From assembly GCA_902562285.1 (NCBI GenBank), contig CACESU010000010.1, positions 1 to 54,958 on the forward strand: a stretch of 54,958 nt of DNA, read 5' to 3'. Below the pieces are notes generated by a model. It ran no database searches. It had not been told where the DNA came from and saw only the letters and a program-made list of their open reading frames with translations. The DNA comes from an uncultured Alphaproteobacteria bacterium (GTDB lineage Bacteria; Pseudomonadota; Alphaproteobacteria; Rhodobacterales; Rhodobacteraceae). Position numbers and translations under genes: made by a program. Below are positions 8,169 through 16,047 of the stretch, piece by piece. Position 1 is the stretch's first letter, and every line of letters begins with the position of its first letter.

Positions 8169-8363
8169 ATGAAAAAATTTTTTATATTACCTATATTATT
8201 AGTTGTTTTATCATCTTGCCAGGCCAAATATCTAACACCTGAAGGTGAAAGACTAGTTAAAAATGTTGCAGCAGGTTGTGTATTTGGTGAAATATTTTTT
8301 GAAGATTGCAAAGCAGGTGCAGCAGTTACTGGAGCTGCAACAATTATAGATGGTCAGAATTAA
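8169..8363 (+). CDS. Small lipoprotein
   Basis: A 64-residue protein with a classical lipoprotein signal: MKKFF, a hydrophobic stretch, then lipobox LSSC with Cys17 as the lipidation site. The mature part is about 48 residues, with two further cysteines (in AAGCVFGEIFF and EDCKAG) and Gly/Ala-rich segments that may sit against a membrane. An AAGGA ribosome site precedes the ATG. Its 3' end overlaps the end of the minus-strand methyltransferase gene by 20 bases. Function is unknown. Confidence 0.72.
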   Translation: MKKFFILPILLVVLSSCQAKYLTPEGERLVKNVAAGCVFGEIFFEDCKAGAAVTGAATIIDGQN

Positions 8364-8988
8364 TTGCTTTCCTAAAAATAGTAACTACTGTTTTGTCCTT
8401 AAGGTTTTCTTTTTTATTTATCTTCCCATAAATATTAACTTTGTGAAAATTTAAACTATCAATCTTTTTTCCTAAATTTTCAATTGCTTTCTTAAATCCA
8501 TTTTTAAAAAAAACTTCTTCATGAATAGTAATAACAAATAGTCCTCCAGGTTTGACAATTCTTAATAATTCTCCAAAAACATTTGGTCCCAAGTGACCAT
8601 GTGTAAATGTACCAGCGCTTAAAATTGCTCCGTATACATTATCAGCAATTTTTAGCTTCTGATTTAAATCAGCAACAATAGTTTTTGCATAATTTTTTTT
8701 TTGTTCTGCTTGATTCAGCATTTCTTTAGAAATATCAATTGCGTGTAATTTTGATGATGAATATTTCTTTAAATATTTGGAAATTAAACCAGTTCCAGCT
8801 CCAACATCAAGTATTGGACTATCACCTTTTCTAGAATACTTTAAAAAATATTTAACAACATTTTGAGGTGATTTATAACTATTTTTATAGGCAAAATCTC
8901 TATCGTAGTTCTTAGACCATGTTTTATATAAATTAATTGTATCTTCTACTGAACTAAGTGAATATGCATCTTGTAATTTTTTACTCAT
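8344..8988 (-). CDS. Class I SAM-dependent methyltransferase
   Basis: A 214-residue cytosolic methyltransferase. SAM-binding motif I is DVGAGTG at 61-67, followed by an acidic strand end AIDIS, a VADLNQ motif and the post-motif segment LLRIVKPGGLFVIT. The N-terminus (YKTWSKNYDRDFAY) resembles Williams-Beuren/UbiE-like methyltransferases, where a YDxDF pattern precedes the domain. The acceptor is unknown. It starts at the ATG at 8988 and is convergent, overlapping by 20 bases, with the lipoprotein gene. Confidence 0.82.
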   Translation of the reverse strand: MSKKLQDAYSLSSVEDTINLYKTWSKNYDRDFAYKNSYKSPQNVVKYFLKYSRKGDSPILDVGAGTGLISKYLKKYSSSKLHAIDISKEMLNQAEQKKNYAKTIVADLNQKLKIADNVYGAILSAGTFTHGHLGPNVFGELLRIVKPGGLFVITIHEEVFFKNGFKKAIENLGKKIDSLNFHKVNIYGKINKKENLKDKTVVTIFRKAINSDHL

Positions 8989-9109
8989 TTTTAAATGATA
9001 AACTATGTTGCAGTTAATAATTAAAAAAAATAAAATAAGAATATCTATTTTTAAAATAATATATTAATATAATCAAATAATTTAAAATAGTTCTGTAGCC
9101 ATTGATCTG

Positions 9110-10267
9110 ATGATGATTAATCAAGAATTAAAATCGGTATTAAAAGAAATTGATCAGTCAAATGGACTGCCAAATAGAAACTATACTGATAATATTCATT
9201 ATAATATAGAGAAAGAATTATTAATTTTTGACCAGTGGGCTGGGGTTGCTGTATCAGAGGATATTCCAAATGCTGGAGATGCTGTACCAATTACTTTTGT
9301 AGGTGTTCCTCTTCTTCTTTTAAGAAATGAAAAAGGAGAACCAAAAGTTTTTCTAAATGTATGTAGACATCGTGGTATGATATTAATAAATAAACCAAAA
9401 AATGTTAATGGTGCTATAAGATGCCCGTATCATAGCTGGTGCTATTCTAAAAATGGAAATTTAATTAGTACACCACACGTTGGTGGCCCTGGAAAGAATA
9501 TACATAAAGGAATTAATAAGGAAAAGTTAGGTCTATTAGAAATTAAAAGTCATATCTGGCAAAATATAATCTGGATAAATATTAATGGAAATGCTCCTGC
9601 TTTTGAGAATTATATGACTGATGCTATGAAAAGATGGTCTGATTTTAATCAGGAACAATTTCATGGTGGAGAAGATAGTAAATTTCAACTAAAAGTAAAA
9701 TGTAATTGGAAGTTAGCAGTTGAAAACTACTGTGAAAGTTATCATCTACCATGGGTACATCCCGACCTAAATTCTTATTCAAGATTACAAGATCATTACA
9801 ATATAGAAAATCCAGGATTTTACTCTGGGCAAGGGACTTTGCTTTATAAGCAAATAAAAGGTCCAAAAAATGTTAAATTTCCAAATTTTAAAAATTTATC
9901 AGAAAAATGGGAAAAATCTGCAGAATATTTAGCTATTTATCCAAATGTCTTGTTAGGTGTTCATAAAGATCATATCTATTCCATAATTTTAATTCCTAAA
10001 GGACCAAACAAGACCACAGAAAAAGTTGATATATATTATTCAAAAAAAAATACTGATACTAATCTCAGAAAAAGAAATACAAAACAATGGAAAAAAGTAT
10101 TTAAAGAAGATATCTCAGTAGTGGAAGGCATGCAAAAAGGAAGAAAAGGTATTCATTTTGATGGAGGAAAATTTTCACCAGTTATGGATGGACCAACTCA
10201 TTGTTTTCACAAATGGGTTGCTTCAAATTTATTAACTTCAGAAAATAATTTCCATGAAAAAAAGTAA
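9110..10267 (+). CDS. Rieske non-heme iron oxygenase, alpha subunit
   Basis: A 385-residue oxygenase component. The Rieske [2Fe-2S] ligands are CRH at 85-87 and CPYH at 105-108, giving C85, H87, C105 and H108. The mononuclear iron site follows the ExxHxxxxH pattern: E209, H212 and H217 in NYCESYHLPWVHPDL. These enzymes use electrons from a separate reductase to hydroxylate or demethylate a substrate; relatives act on aromatics, glycine betaine, carnitine or stachydrine. No reductase gene is adjacent. Two ATGs lie in tandem at 9110 and 9113; either may be used. The gene overlaps the next small ORF by 14 bases. Confidence 0.88.
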   Translation: MMINQELKSVLKEIDQSNGLPNRNYTDNIHYNIEKELLIFDQWAGVAVSEDIPNAGDAVPITFVGVPLLLLRNEKGEPKVFLNVCRHRGMILINKPKNVNGAIRCPYHSWCYSKNGNLISTPHVGGPGKNIHKGINKEKLGLLEIKSHIWQNIIWININGNAPAFENYMTDAMKRWSDFNQEQFHGGEDSKFQLKVKCNWKLAVENYCESYHLPWVHPDLNSYSRLQDHYNIENPGFYSGQGTLLYKQIKGPKNVKFPNFKNLSEKWEKSAEYLAIYPNVLLGVHKDHIYSIILIPKGPNKTTEKVDIYYSKKNTDTNLRKRNTKQWKKVFKEDISVVEGMQKGRKGIHFDGGKFSPVMDGPTHCFHKWVASNLLTSENNFHEKK

Positions 10268-10472
10268 AATAAATAAAAAGATCACATTGTGTTATAAGCA
10301 AAGAAGATATAACCACCTAATACAAATATTTGCAAAAAAATCTAGAAAAATTAAAGATTTAGATAATGCTTGTTTTTTGGCTACACAAGCTTACGTCTTG
10401 TCACTTGAAAGTAATAATCCTTTATCAAAAAATTTATTTAATTTTTTAAGAAAAAATAATAGAGAAAATTAA
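10254..10472 (+). CDS. Small basic protein of unknown function
   Basis: A 72-residue Lys/Arg/Asn-rich protein whose ATG lies inside the last codons of the Rieske oxygenase gene, the kind of overlap seen in translationally coupled genes. Residues 10-65 look mostly helical (CYKQRRYNHLIQIF, then DLDNACFLATQAYVLSLE), somewhat like a single TPR-like helical pair. It ends 30 bases before kdsD. No family is recognised. The overlap and sensible amino-acid composition support a real gene, but an AT-rich chance ORF of this size is possible. Confidence 0.5.
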   Translation: MKKSKINKKITLCYKQRRYNHLIQIFAKKSRKIKDLDNACFLATQAYVLSLESNNPLSKNLFNFLRKNNREN

Positions 10473-10502
10473 TTTGTTTAGTTAATAAAATTATAGTTTG
10501 AG

Positions 10503-11465
10503 ATGGAATTTACTAAAAAAAAAATAATAGATATTGCTAAAGATGTAATTGAAGTTGAATCAAACGCATTACAAGCTTTATCGAAAAATTTACCAAGTTG
10601 TTTCGAAAAATTTATTAATGCAGTATATAACTGTTCAGGTCGATTAGTTATTTCTGGGATTGGTAAATCAGGTCATATTGCAAAAAAAATTTCTGCAACA
10701 TTGGCTAGTACTGGTACTCCTTCTTATTTTATTCACGCTGCAGAGGCAAGTCATGGTGACTTAGGAATGATAATGGAAGGTGATATATGTATTCTTATAT
10801 CTAATTCAGGCGAGACAATAGAGTTGAAAGATATATTAAATCATCTAAAGAGATTCTCTATACCTTTTGCCGTGATTTCATCAAATCCTGAAAGCACATT
10901 AATAAAATCTGCAAACTATCCACTAAATCTTCCATCTCAACCCGAAGTTTGCCCAATTGGTATGGCTCCTACTACATCTACAACCATGATGCTGGCTCTT
11001 GGAGATGCAATTGCGGTTAGTTTAATGCATAAAAGAAATTTTGATGTTAATCAATTTAAGGTATTTCATCCTGGAGGTAAATTAGGAACACAAATGTTAA
11101 AAATTAAGGATTTAATGCATGGCAAAAATAAAATACCTACTGTAGCTCCAGAAATGACTATGCAGGAAGCCCTGCTTAAAATGACATCTAAAGGCTTTGG
11201 GTATGCAGTTGTAGTTAAAGAGAACAAAGTTAATGGTGTTATATCGGATGGAGATTTGAGAAGGCATATTCATCAATTATTTGATAAAAAAGCTGGTCAA
11301 ATAGCTACAAAAAATCCAATTACAGTTAAAGAAGACATATTTGTTGCTGAGGCAATTAAGATAATGAATGATAATAAAATTGGTGTACTTGTAATAACGA
11401 ATAATAAAAATGAACCAATAGGGATAACGCATATACAAGACTTACTAAAAGCAGGTGCAGTTTAA
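10503..11465 (+). CDS. kdsD: Arabinose-5-phosphate isomerase (KpsF/GutQ family)
   Basis: A 320-residue enzyme that interconverts ribulose-5-phosphate and arabinose-5-phosphate, the first step of Kdo synthesis for lipopolysaccharide. The N-terminal SIS domain (about residues 30-180) carries GIGKSGHIAKKISATLASTG, AAEASHGDLGMI and the ISNSGET phosphate-binding segment; the C-terminal part holds two CBS domains (about 205-320, with GVISDGDLRRHI and GITHIQDLL). Length equals the family norm. It implies a Gram-negative outer membrane with Kdo. The next 290 bases are gene-free. Confidence 0.93.
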   Translation: MEFTKKKIIDIAKDVIEVESNALQALSKNLPSCFEKFINAVYNCSGRLVISGIGKSGHIAKKISATLASTGTPSYFIHAAEASHGDLGMIMEGDICILISNSGETIELKDILNHLKRFSIPFAVISSNPESTLIKSANYPLNLPSQPEVCPIGMAPTTSTTMMLALGDAIAVSLMHKRNFDVNQFKVFHPGGKLGTQMLKIKDLMHGKNKIPTVAPEMTMQEALLKMTSKGFGYAVVVKENKVNGVISDGDLRRHIHQLFDKKAGQIATKNPITVKEDIFVAEAIKIMNDNKIGVLVITNNKNEPIGITHIQDLLKAGAV

Positions 11466-11759
11466 ATTTTAATTATAAATTTGAAGAGCCAGCAATACAA
11501 TTGCACTACTGGCTCAGAAGGGAGAATAGATATAAAGGTATGATGATGTGAAACCTTCATCTTCTTCTCACAAAAATTGTAGCAAAATTTATGCCAATAT
11601 ATTTAAATTTAGAAATTTGGTTGCTTAACAATAAATAAAAATTATTTTTTGTAGCCAAAGAAAAGCTTTCTATAAAGAAAGCTTTTCCTCCAACTTGCTT
11701 ATACCTAAAATTGGTACATAATATAAAACGACCTGAAAAAAAAAATATTAGAAATAAAT
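11466..11759. other. Gene-free region with two hairpins and a copy of the 16-base motif
   Basis: Between the convergent kdsD and PhyH genes. A 7-bp inverted repeat GAGCCAG/CTGGCTC lies near 11488-11517. A perfect 11-bp hairpin lies at 11660-11687 (arms GAAAAGCTTTC and GAAAGCTTTTC, loop TATAAA). Overlapping its right arm and running to 11699 is TTTCCTCCAACTTGCT, identical to the core of the small RNA candidate at 5774-5870. A run of A at 11738-11747 reads as poly-T on the minus strand just after the PhyH stop codon. No credible protein gene is present. Confidence 0.5.
11660..11699 (+). repeat. Hairpin plus second copy of TTTCCTCCAACTTGCT
   Basis: The 16-base string at 11684-11699 is identical on the plus strand to the minus-strand string at 5827-5812. 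Both copies lie outside genes, and both follow GCTTT. Seven of the sixteen positions are G or C, which makes chance identity unlikely in such AT-rich DNA. Here the first bases are part of an 11-bp hairpin, so the CCTCC would sit directly 3' of a stem. It could be a second small RNA, a processed 3' end or a protein-binding site; no T run follows it on the plus strand. Confidence 0.4.
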
Positions 11760-12674
11760 TTATTTATTTTTTACATTTTCAGTCAAAGGTGCAGATGAAG
11801 TTAAACAAGAATATCCTAATCCCCCATGAGCACTGGGATTTTCTCCAGAAAACCTGTGGTCCATTGGTTCTGAATATGGTTGAAAACGAGTATCACAAGA
11901 TAACCTAATTTTACCTGTTGTAGTATTATTATCGAAAGAACCATGAACCGTAAACATACCAAAAATCAAACAATCACCTGGTTCAAAATTACTAGTTAAA
12001 AAAAATGATTTTTTCCTAAAAACCAGATCAAGGGTGTTTTCTAAAATATGTCCTGGTTTGTTATTGTTAAGGTCAATATCATGATCTAAAAAATTTTCTT
12101 TAATATCTTGCCAATTATGTGAGTTTTTTAATATAAATAGTGTACCTTCATTTTTTTTTATAATACTTAACGGCGTCCAACAGGATAATAATTTATCTGT
12201 ACCCCTATTCATATAAGGATGATCAATATGTAAAGGGCTAGCTTTTCCTTTTATGACTGCTCGTAGCCAAGCAAAAGAAAAATGAGCTGCTTTTTCGTTA
12301 AATATATTTTCAAATAAATCGCTTATCTCTTTTCCATTTATTACTTTTCGAAGTTGATTTGATTCACTAATTTTTTGCCAGAATTTTCCTAATTTAAATT
12401 TAGTAGGATAAATTTTCCTACGCATAGATAAACCTGAAAAAATACCGTCATAATAAGGATCCTTTACTTCGCCTACTTTATGCAAGTGTTTTAAAATAAA
12501 ATCCTTAGCATTTGTTATATCTCTTTTATTATATATATTCCGAATAAATAAATAACCATCTTTTAATAAATTATGTTTTAAATCATCTGAGATTTTACTT
12601 ACATTTAATTCTTTAATAAGATGATTTGGAATTAATTGCTTATTAATAGAGTAAGAACTTAAAGTTTTGGTCAA
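11760..12674 (-). CDS. Phytanoyl-CoA dioxygenase (PhyH) family oxygenase
   Basis: An Fe(II)/2-oxoglutarate-dependent oxygenase of about 304 residues. The iron ligands are visible as HID in SPLHIDHPYMNRG and a distal His in FGMFTVHGSFDNN, followed by the 2-oxoglutarate-binding Arg in KIRLSCDTRFQ. The frame extends to a TTG at 12701, but a GAAAGGT ribosome site at 12687-12681 sits six bases before a TTG at 12674, so I place the start there. The gene lies directly downstream of the MmgE/PrpD gene and is probably co-transcribed. PhyH proteins hydroxylate many small molecules (ectoine, phosphonates, lipids); the substrate here is unknown. Confidence 0.82.
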   Translation of the reverse strand: MTKTLSSYSINKQLIPNHLIKELNVSKISDDLKHNLLKDGYLFIRNIYNKRDITNAKDFILKHLHKVGEVKDPYYDGIFSGLSMRRKIYPTKFKLGKFWQKISESNQLRKVINGKEISDLFENIFNEKAAHFSFAWLRAVIKGKASPLHIDHPYMNRGTDKLLSCWTPLSIIKKNEGTLFILKNSHNWQDIKENFLDHDIDLNNNKPGHILENTLDLVFRKKSFFLTSNFEPGDCLIFGMFTVHGSFDNNTTTGKIRLSCDTRFQPYSEPMDHRFSGENPSAHGGLGYSCLTSSAPLTENVKNK

Positions 12675-12719
12675 AAATAAACCTTTCAAATTTACAAACA
12701 AGTATTTATGATTAATTCA

Positions 12720-14042
12720 TTATAAGTTCTTTTCTAGCCAATTACTAGGCAATGAAATATCAAAAAAATTATCATACCATAAATTTTTAGAAATTCGTTT
12801 ACCTAATAAGTTTTTGGATTTAAAAAATAGTTTTTTCTCTAAAGTAGCGAACTTTAATTTTTCTGAGATATCATACTTTTTTCTTATAGTTCTACCGTCC
12901 TTAAGTATTACAATAACTTCTGACTCAGTTTCCAAGATTTTATCATCTGCAACAATTTTTACTTTTTTACAAGTTTTCAAAAGTTTTTTATTATTACAAT
13001 TCTCATCAGAAAAAGTATCTAACCTTGTGGTATTAAATTTATTCATGAGTAATGCTATAATCATTTTAAAACTAAATTTAATCTCAATCCCATTTTTTGG
13101 CTTTTCTATATTACATATCTTTAAATATTGTGGATTAATAAATATTTCTATCCTATTGATTAGATTATCTTTTAGTTGATAATTATCTATTAAATAAATC
13201 AAACTCTCTATAACAGAATGTGTTCCATGACAGCATGCATGAAACTTAAATTTCACTTCATTAATAAAATATTTTTTTCCTAAATTCACAAAGGCACAGT
13301 CATTGAATTCAGCAGAATAAGTTGTTCCATATCCATCTAATTTATCAAAAACATTAGTATCTGCTTTAATACCTTTTTCTGCCATAAAGGCTGATTCCAC
13401 ACCTCTAGTTGCTGCAAAACCTACTTGTAATGGTTTTACCATGGATCCAAACTGGGCCTTTATTCCGCTTGAACTCGATGAAGCAATTCCAATTGCATTC
13501 ATTGTTTTCTTTCTTGATAATCCTAAAATATGTGCTGCAGCTACTGTTGATCCAAAAATACCAGCAGTTGAAGTTATATGGAATCCTTGATGGTAATGTT
13601 TTCTTCCTAGCCAAATACCTATTCTGATCGCAGTTTCTATACCCACCAATACTCCCTCTTTAAATACTTTTGCATCACTTTTCTTCTTATCCGATACGGC
13701 TAAAGCAGCAGAAATTACTATTGAAGATGTATGACCTAAGCTTTCAAAATGTGTATCATCATAATCTAATGCATGACCTGTCACTGCATTTATTAATGTT
13801 GCTGATTTGATGGGTAAGCGATCTTTCAATCCTATAACAAAAGCTTCTTTTTTTCCTCCATTACTTTTTTCTAATTTCCTTATAATTTTTGATACAGATT
13901 CATTTTGACCAGCTAATGCTACTGCTAACCAATCCAATATTAGTAGCCTTAGAATTTTTTTTGTCTTTTTTGGTATATTATCTAGAGTCTGTGAGCGAGT
14001 AAATTTTGCTATTTTTTTTATTATATTTATTTTTTTTTTCAA
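12720..14042 (-). CDS. MmgE/PrpD family protein
   Basis: A 440-residue protein of the 2-methylcitrate dehydratase/cis-aconitate decarboxylase family. Family marks are the N-terminal helix LILDWLAVALAGQ, GHALDYDDTH at about residues 88-97, the segment GFHITSTAGIFGSTVAAA, and KPLQVGFAATRG. The C-terminal domain carries FHACCHGTHSVIES with the usual His residues. It is not next to prpB/prpC, so a methylcitrate-cycle role is unproven; many paralogues act on other dicarboxylates or as racemase-like enzymes. It is the first gene of a two-gene unit with the PhyH oxygenase and is divergent from umuDC. Confidence 0.85.
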   Translation of the reverse strand: MKKKINIIKKIAKFTRSQTLDNIPKKTKKILRLLILDWLAVALAGQNESVSKIIRKLEKSNGGKKEAFVIGLKDRLPIKSATLINAVTGHALDYDDTHFESLGHTSSIVISAALAVSDKKKSDAKVFKEGVLVGIETAIRIGIWLGRKHYHQGFHITSTAGIFGSTVAAAHILGLSRKKTMNAIGIASSSSSGIKAQFGSMVKPLQVGFAATRGVESAFMAEKGIKADTNVFDKLDGYGTTYSAEFNDCAFVNLGKKYFINEVKFKFHACCHGTHSVIESLIYLIDNYQLKDNLINRIEIFINPQYLKICNIEKPKNGIEIKFSFKMIIALLMNKFNTTRLDTFSDENCNNKKLLKTCKKVKIVADDKILETESEVIVILKDGRTIRKKYDISEKLKFATLEKKLFFKSKNLLGKRISKNLWYDNFFDISLPSNWLEKNL

Positions 14043-14102
14043 CTTTTACTCCTGCATGACTTAAGTTGAAATTAATAATAACTCTAATTTGATCAAAAGT
14101 TG

Positions 14103-14134
14103 GATATCAATATGAATAATCATTTTTTGATATC
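14103..14134. promoter_or_regulatory. Inverted repeat upstream of umuDC, possible operator
   Basis: GATATCAA at 14103-14110 and its exact reverse complement TTGATATC at 14127-14134 are separated by 16 bases in the 173-base gap between the divergent MmgE/PrpD and umuDC genes. GATATC is itself palindromic, so the GATATCAA sequence also appears twice in direct orientation. The spacing suits a dimeric DNA-binding protein touching successive turns. It does not match the alphaproteobacterial LexA box GTTC-N7-GTTC. Function is inferred only from symmetry and place. Confidence 0.35.
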
Positions 14135-14215
14135 AAAACAACTAGAAAAGTTCCGATTGATCTTATCTTTTGAATAGTGTACAGTTTTCTAAAAGCAGAA
14201 AAGGAGGAACAAATA

Positions 14216-14731
14216 TTGGGAAGCGGTGGTGCAAGAAAAGGAGCAGGAAGACCTAAGGGACAAGGAAAATATAAAGAACCTACAAAACCTATTAGAATAC
14301 CTGAGAGCATGATTACCGATGTAATGAAATACTTATCTGTTAAAGGGTATAGACTACCACTATATGCTTCAACAGTACAAGCAGGCTTCCCATCCCCGGC
14401 AGATGACTATATTGAAGAGCAACTTGATTTGAACAAACACTTAATTAAACATCCAACAGCAACTTTTTTTGTACGAGCAGCTGGAGACTCTATGATCGGA
14501 GCAGGAATTCATTCTGGTGATATATTAGTTGTTGATAAAAGTTTAGAACCAAAACCAGGTAAAGTTGTAATTGCAGCAATAGACGGTCAATTAACAGTAA
14601 AACGGCTATATCAAACATCAAAAGGTTTATACTTAAAAGCAGAAAATGACCAATATAAACCAATAAAAATTAATGAAATTAACGATGTAATTATCTGGGG
14701 TGTAGTTACCAGTGTCGTCCATAAAGTTTGA
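14216..14731 (+). CDS. umuD: UmuD: self-cleaving subunit of DNA polymerase V
   Basis: A peptidase S24 protein of 171 residues. The frame reaches back to a GTG at 14177, but a perfect AAGGAGG at 14201-14207 sits eight bases before TTG 14216, which I take as the start. The cleavage site is A56-G57 in VQAGFPSP, with catalytic Ser92 (GDSMIG) and Lys129 (TVKRL); the 36- and 37-residue spacings equal those of E. coli UmuD. After RecA-stimulated cleavage, UmuD' joins UmuC in error-prone translesion synthesis. The part before the cleavage site is about 30 residues longer than in E. coli and contains ARKGAGRPKGQGK, resembling an AT-hook. umuC follows 6 bases after the stop. Confidence 0.93.
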   Translation: MGSGGARKGAGRPKGQGKYKEPTKPIRIPESMITDVMKYLSVKGYRLPLYASTVQAGFPSPADDYIEEQLDLNKHLIKHPTATFFVRAAGDSMIGAGIHSGDILVVDKSLEPKPGKVVIAAIDGQLTVKRLYQTSKGLYLKAENDQYKPIKINEINDVIIWGVVTSVVHKV

Positions 14732-14737
14732 AAATGA

Positions 14738-16000
14738 ATGCCTGTAATTTTTTCATTAGTTGACTGCAATAATTTTTATGCTTCATGCGAGAGAATCTTT
14801 AATCCTAACTTATCCAATAAACCAATAGTTGTTTTATCCAATAATGATGGTTGCATTATTGCACGCTCAAATGAGGCAAAAAAACTAGGAATACCTATGG
14901 GTGCACCTTATCATCAAACCGAATATTTACTTAAAAAAAATAAGGTATCTGTATTTTCATCAAACTATCAACTATATGGCGATATCTCTCGAAGAGTAAT
15001 GAGTAGTCTTTCTATGTTTGTACCAGAAATGGAAGTATATTCTATTGATGAAGCTTTTTTAAGATTAGATAAACACTATGGAAGAGATCCCTCCTCTCTT
15101 GCTTCAGACATACAATTAAAAGTTCTTAAATGGACGGGAATTCCAACATCCCATGGAATAGCACCAACAAAAACATTAGCTAAAGTTGCAAATAAAATTG
15201 CAAAAAGATCCAATAGTAAAAATATATTTGATCTAACTAATTTTGATACTCAAACCAAAATTTTAGCAAGATTACCAATAGAAGATATTTGGGGGATATC
15301 AAGTGGGTGGAGTAAAAAACTGCACAATATTGGGATTAAAAATGCGTTACAATTGAGAGAAACTGACCCAAGCTTTATACGTAACCATTTAAGTGTGATA
15401 GGAGAAAGAATTGTATACGAACTTCGTGGTATTTCTTGCATTGGTTTAGATAAAATAATGCCTAAAAAGAATATTTTATCTTCAAAATCATTTGGGAAAT
15501 TAATAACTGAATTAGAGGAAATAGAAGAGGCCTTAGCTAATTATGCTTTTCGTGCCTGCCAAAAGTTAAGAAACCAAAATAGCAAAGCTAGAGGTATTTA
15601 TGTTTTTATTAAAACCAATAAATATAGAATGAACGATCCCCAATACCGCAACTCAGCAACAAAAGAGTTACCCTACCCCTCGTCAGATTCAAGCTTAATT
15701 ATTAAAACGGCAAAGCTATTACTGCGAGAAATCTATCAACAAGGGTTTAAATATCAAAAATGCGGTATAATGCTTCTCGACCTTGTGGACTCTGATTATA
15801 TACAAAATAATTTATTTGAAAAAATACCTCCTAGAAAAAAAGAATACTTATCAAGTATAATCGACACGATTAATCAAAGCACTGGAAATGAAAGTATCTT
15901 CTACGCTTCTCAAGGTATCAAAAGGAGTTGGAAAATGCGTTGTAGCAAAAGGTCCCAGCGATATACAACGCAATGGAAAGAATTAGTAAAAGCATACTAA
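14738..16000 (+). CDS. umuC: UmuC: Y-family DNA polymerase V catalytic subunit
   Basis: A 420-residue polymerase, practically the E. coli length of 422. Catalytic metal ligands are Asp9 in SLVDCNNFYASCE and Asp104-Glu105 in YSIDEAFL. The fingers/palm segment SNNDGCIIARSNEAK follows the first motif, and the IWGISSGWSKKLHNIGI segment is the helix-hairpin-helix thumb region. The C-terminal DUF4113-like piece ends FYASQGIKRSWKMR...SQRYTTQW, typical of UmuC. It makes a two-gene operon with umuD and is convergent with the ABC-F gene. Confidence 0.95.
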   Translation: MPVIFSLVDCNNFYASCERIFNPNLSNKPIVVLSNNDGCIIARSNEAKKLGIPMGAPYHQTEYLLKKNKVSVFSSNYQLYGDISRRVMSSLSMFVPEMEVYSIDEAFLRLDKHYGRDPSSLASDIQLKVLKWTGIPTSHGIAPTKTLAKVANKIAKRSNSKNIFDLTNFDTQTKILARLPIEDIWGISSGWSKKLHNIGIKNALQLRETDPSFIRNHLSVIGERIVYELRGISCIGLDKIMPKKNILSSKSFGKLITELEEIEEALANYAFRACQKLRNQNSKARGIYVFIKTNKYRMNDPQYRNSATKELPYPSSDSSLIIKTAKLLLREIYQQGFKYQKCGIMLLDLVDSDYIQNNLFEKIPPRKKEYLSSIIDTINQSTGNESIFYASQGIKRSWKMRCSKRSQRYTTQWKELVKAY

Positions 16001-16047
16001 TAGAAAAAAAAAATATTTCTTAAAATAACATAAAATTCAATATAAAG

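Noticed and set aside
11711-11908. 65-residue plus-strand frame at the end of the PhyH gene
   Set aside because: It runs antisense into the conserved C-terminus of the PhyH protein, has no ribosome site and no recognisable composition.
12814-13179. 121-residue plus-strand frame inside the MmgE/PrpD gene
   Set aside because: Antisense shadow of a well conserved gene; its hydrophobic Ser/Leu/Ile/Phe content is what reversed Lys/Asn/Glu codons give.
14149-14165. GTTC-N7-TCTT as an SOS (LexA) box before umuD
   Set aside because: Only the left half matches the alphaproteobacterial GTTC-N7-GTTC consensus.
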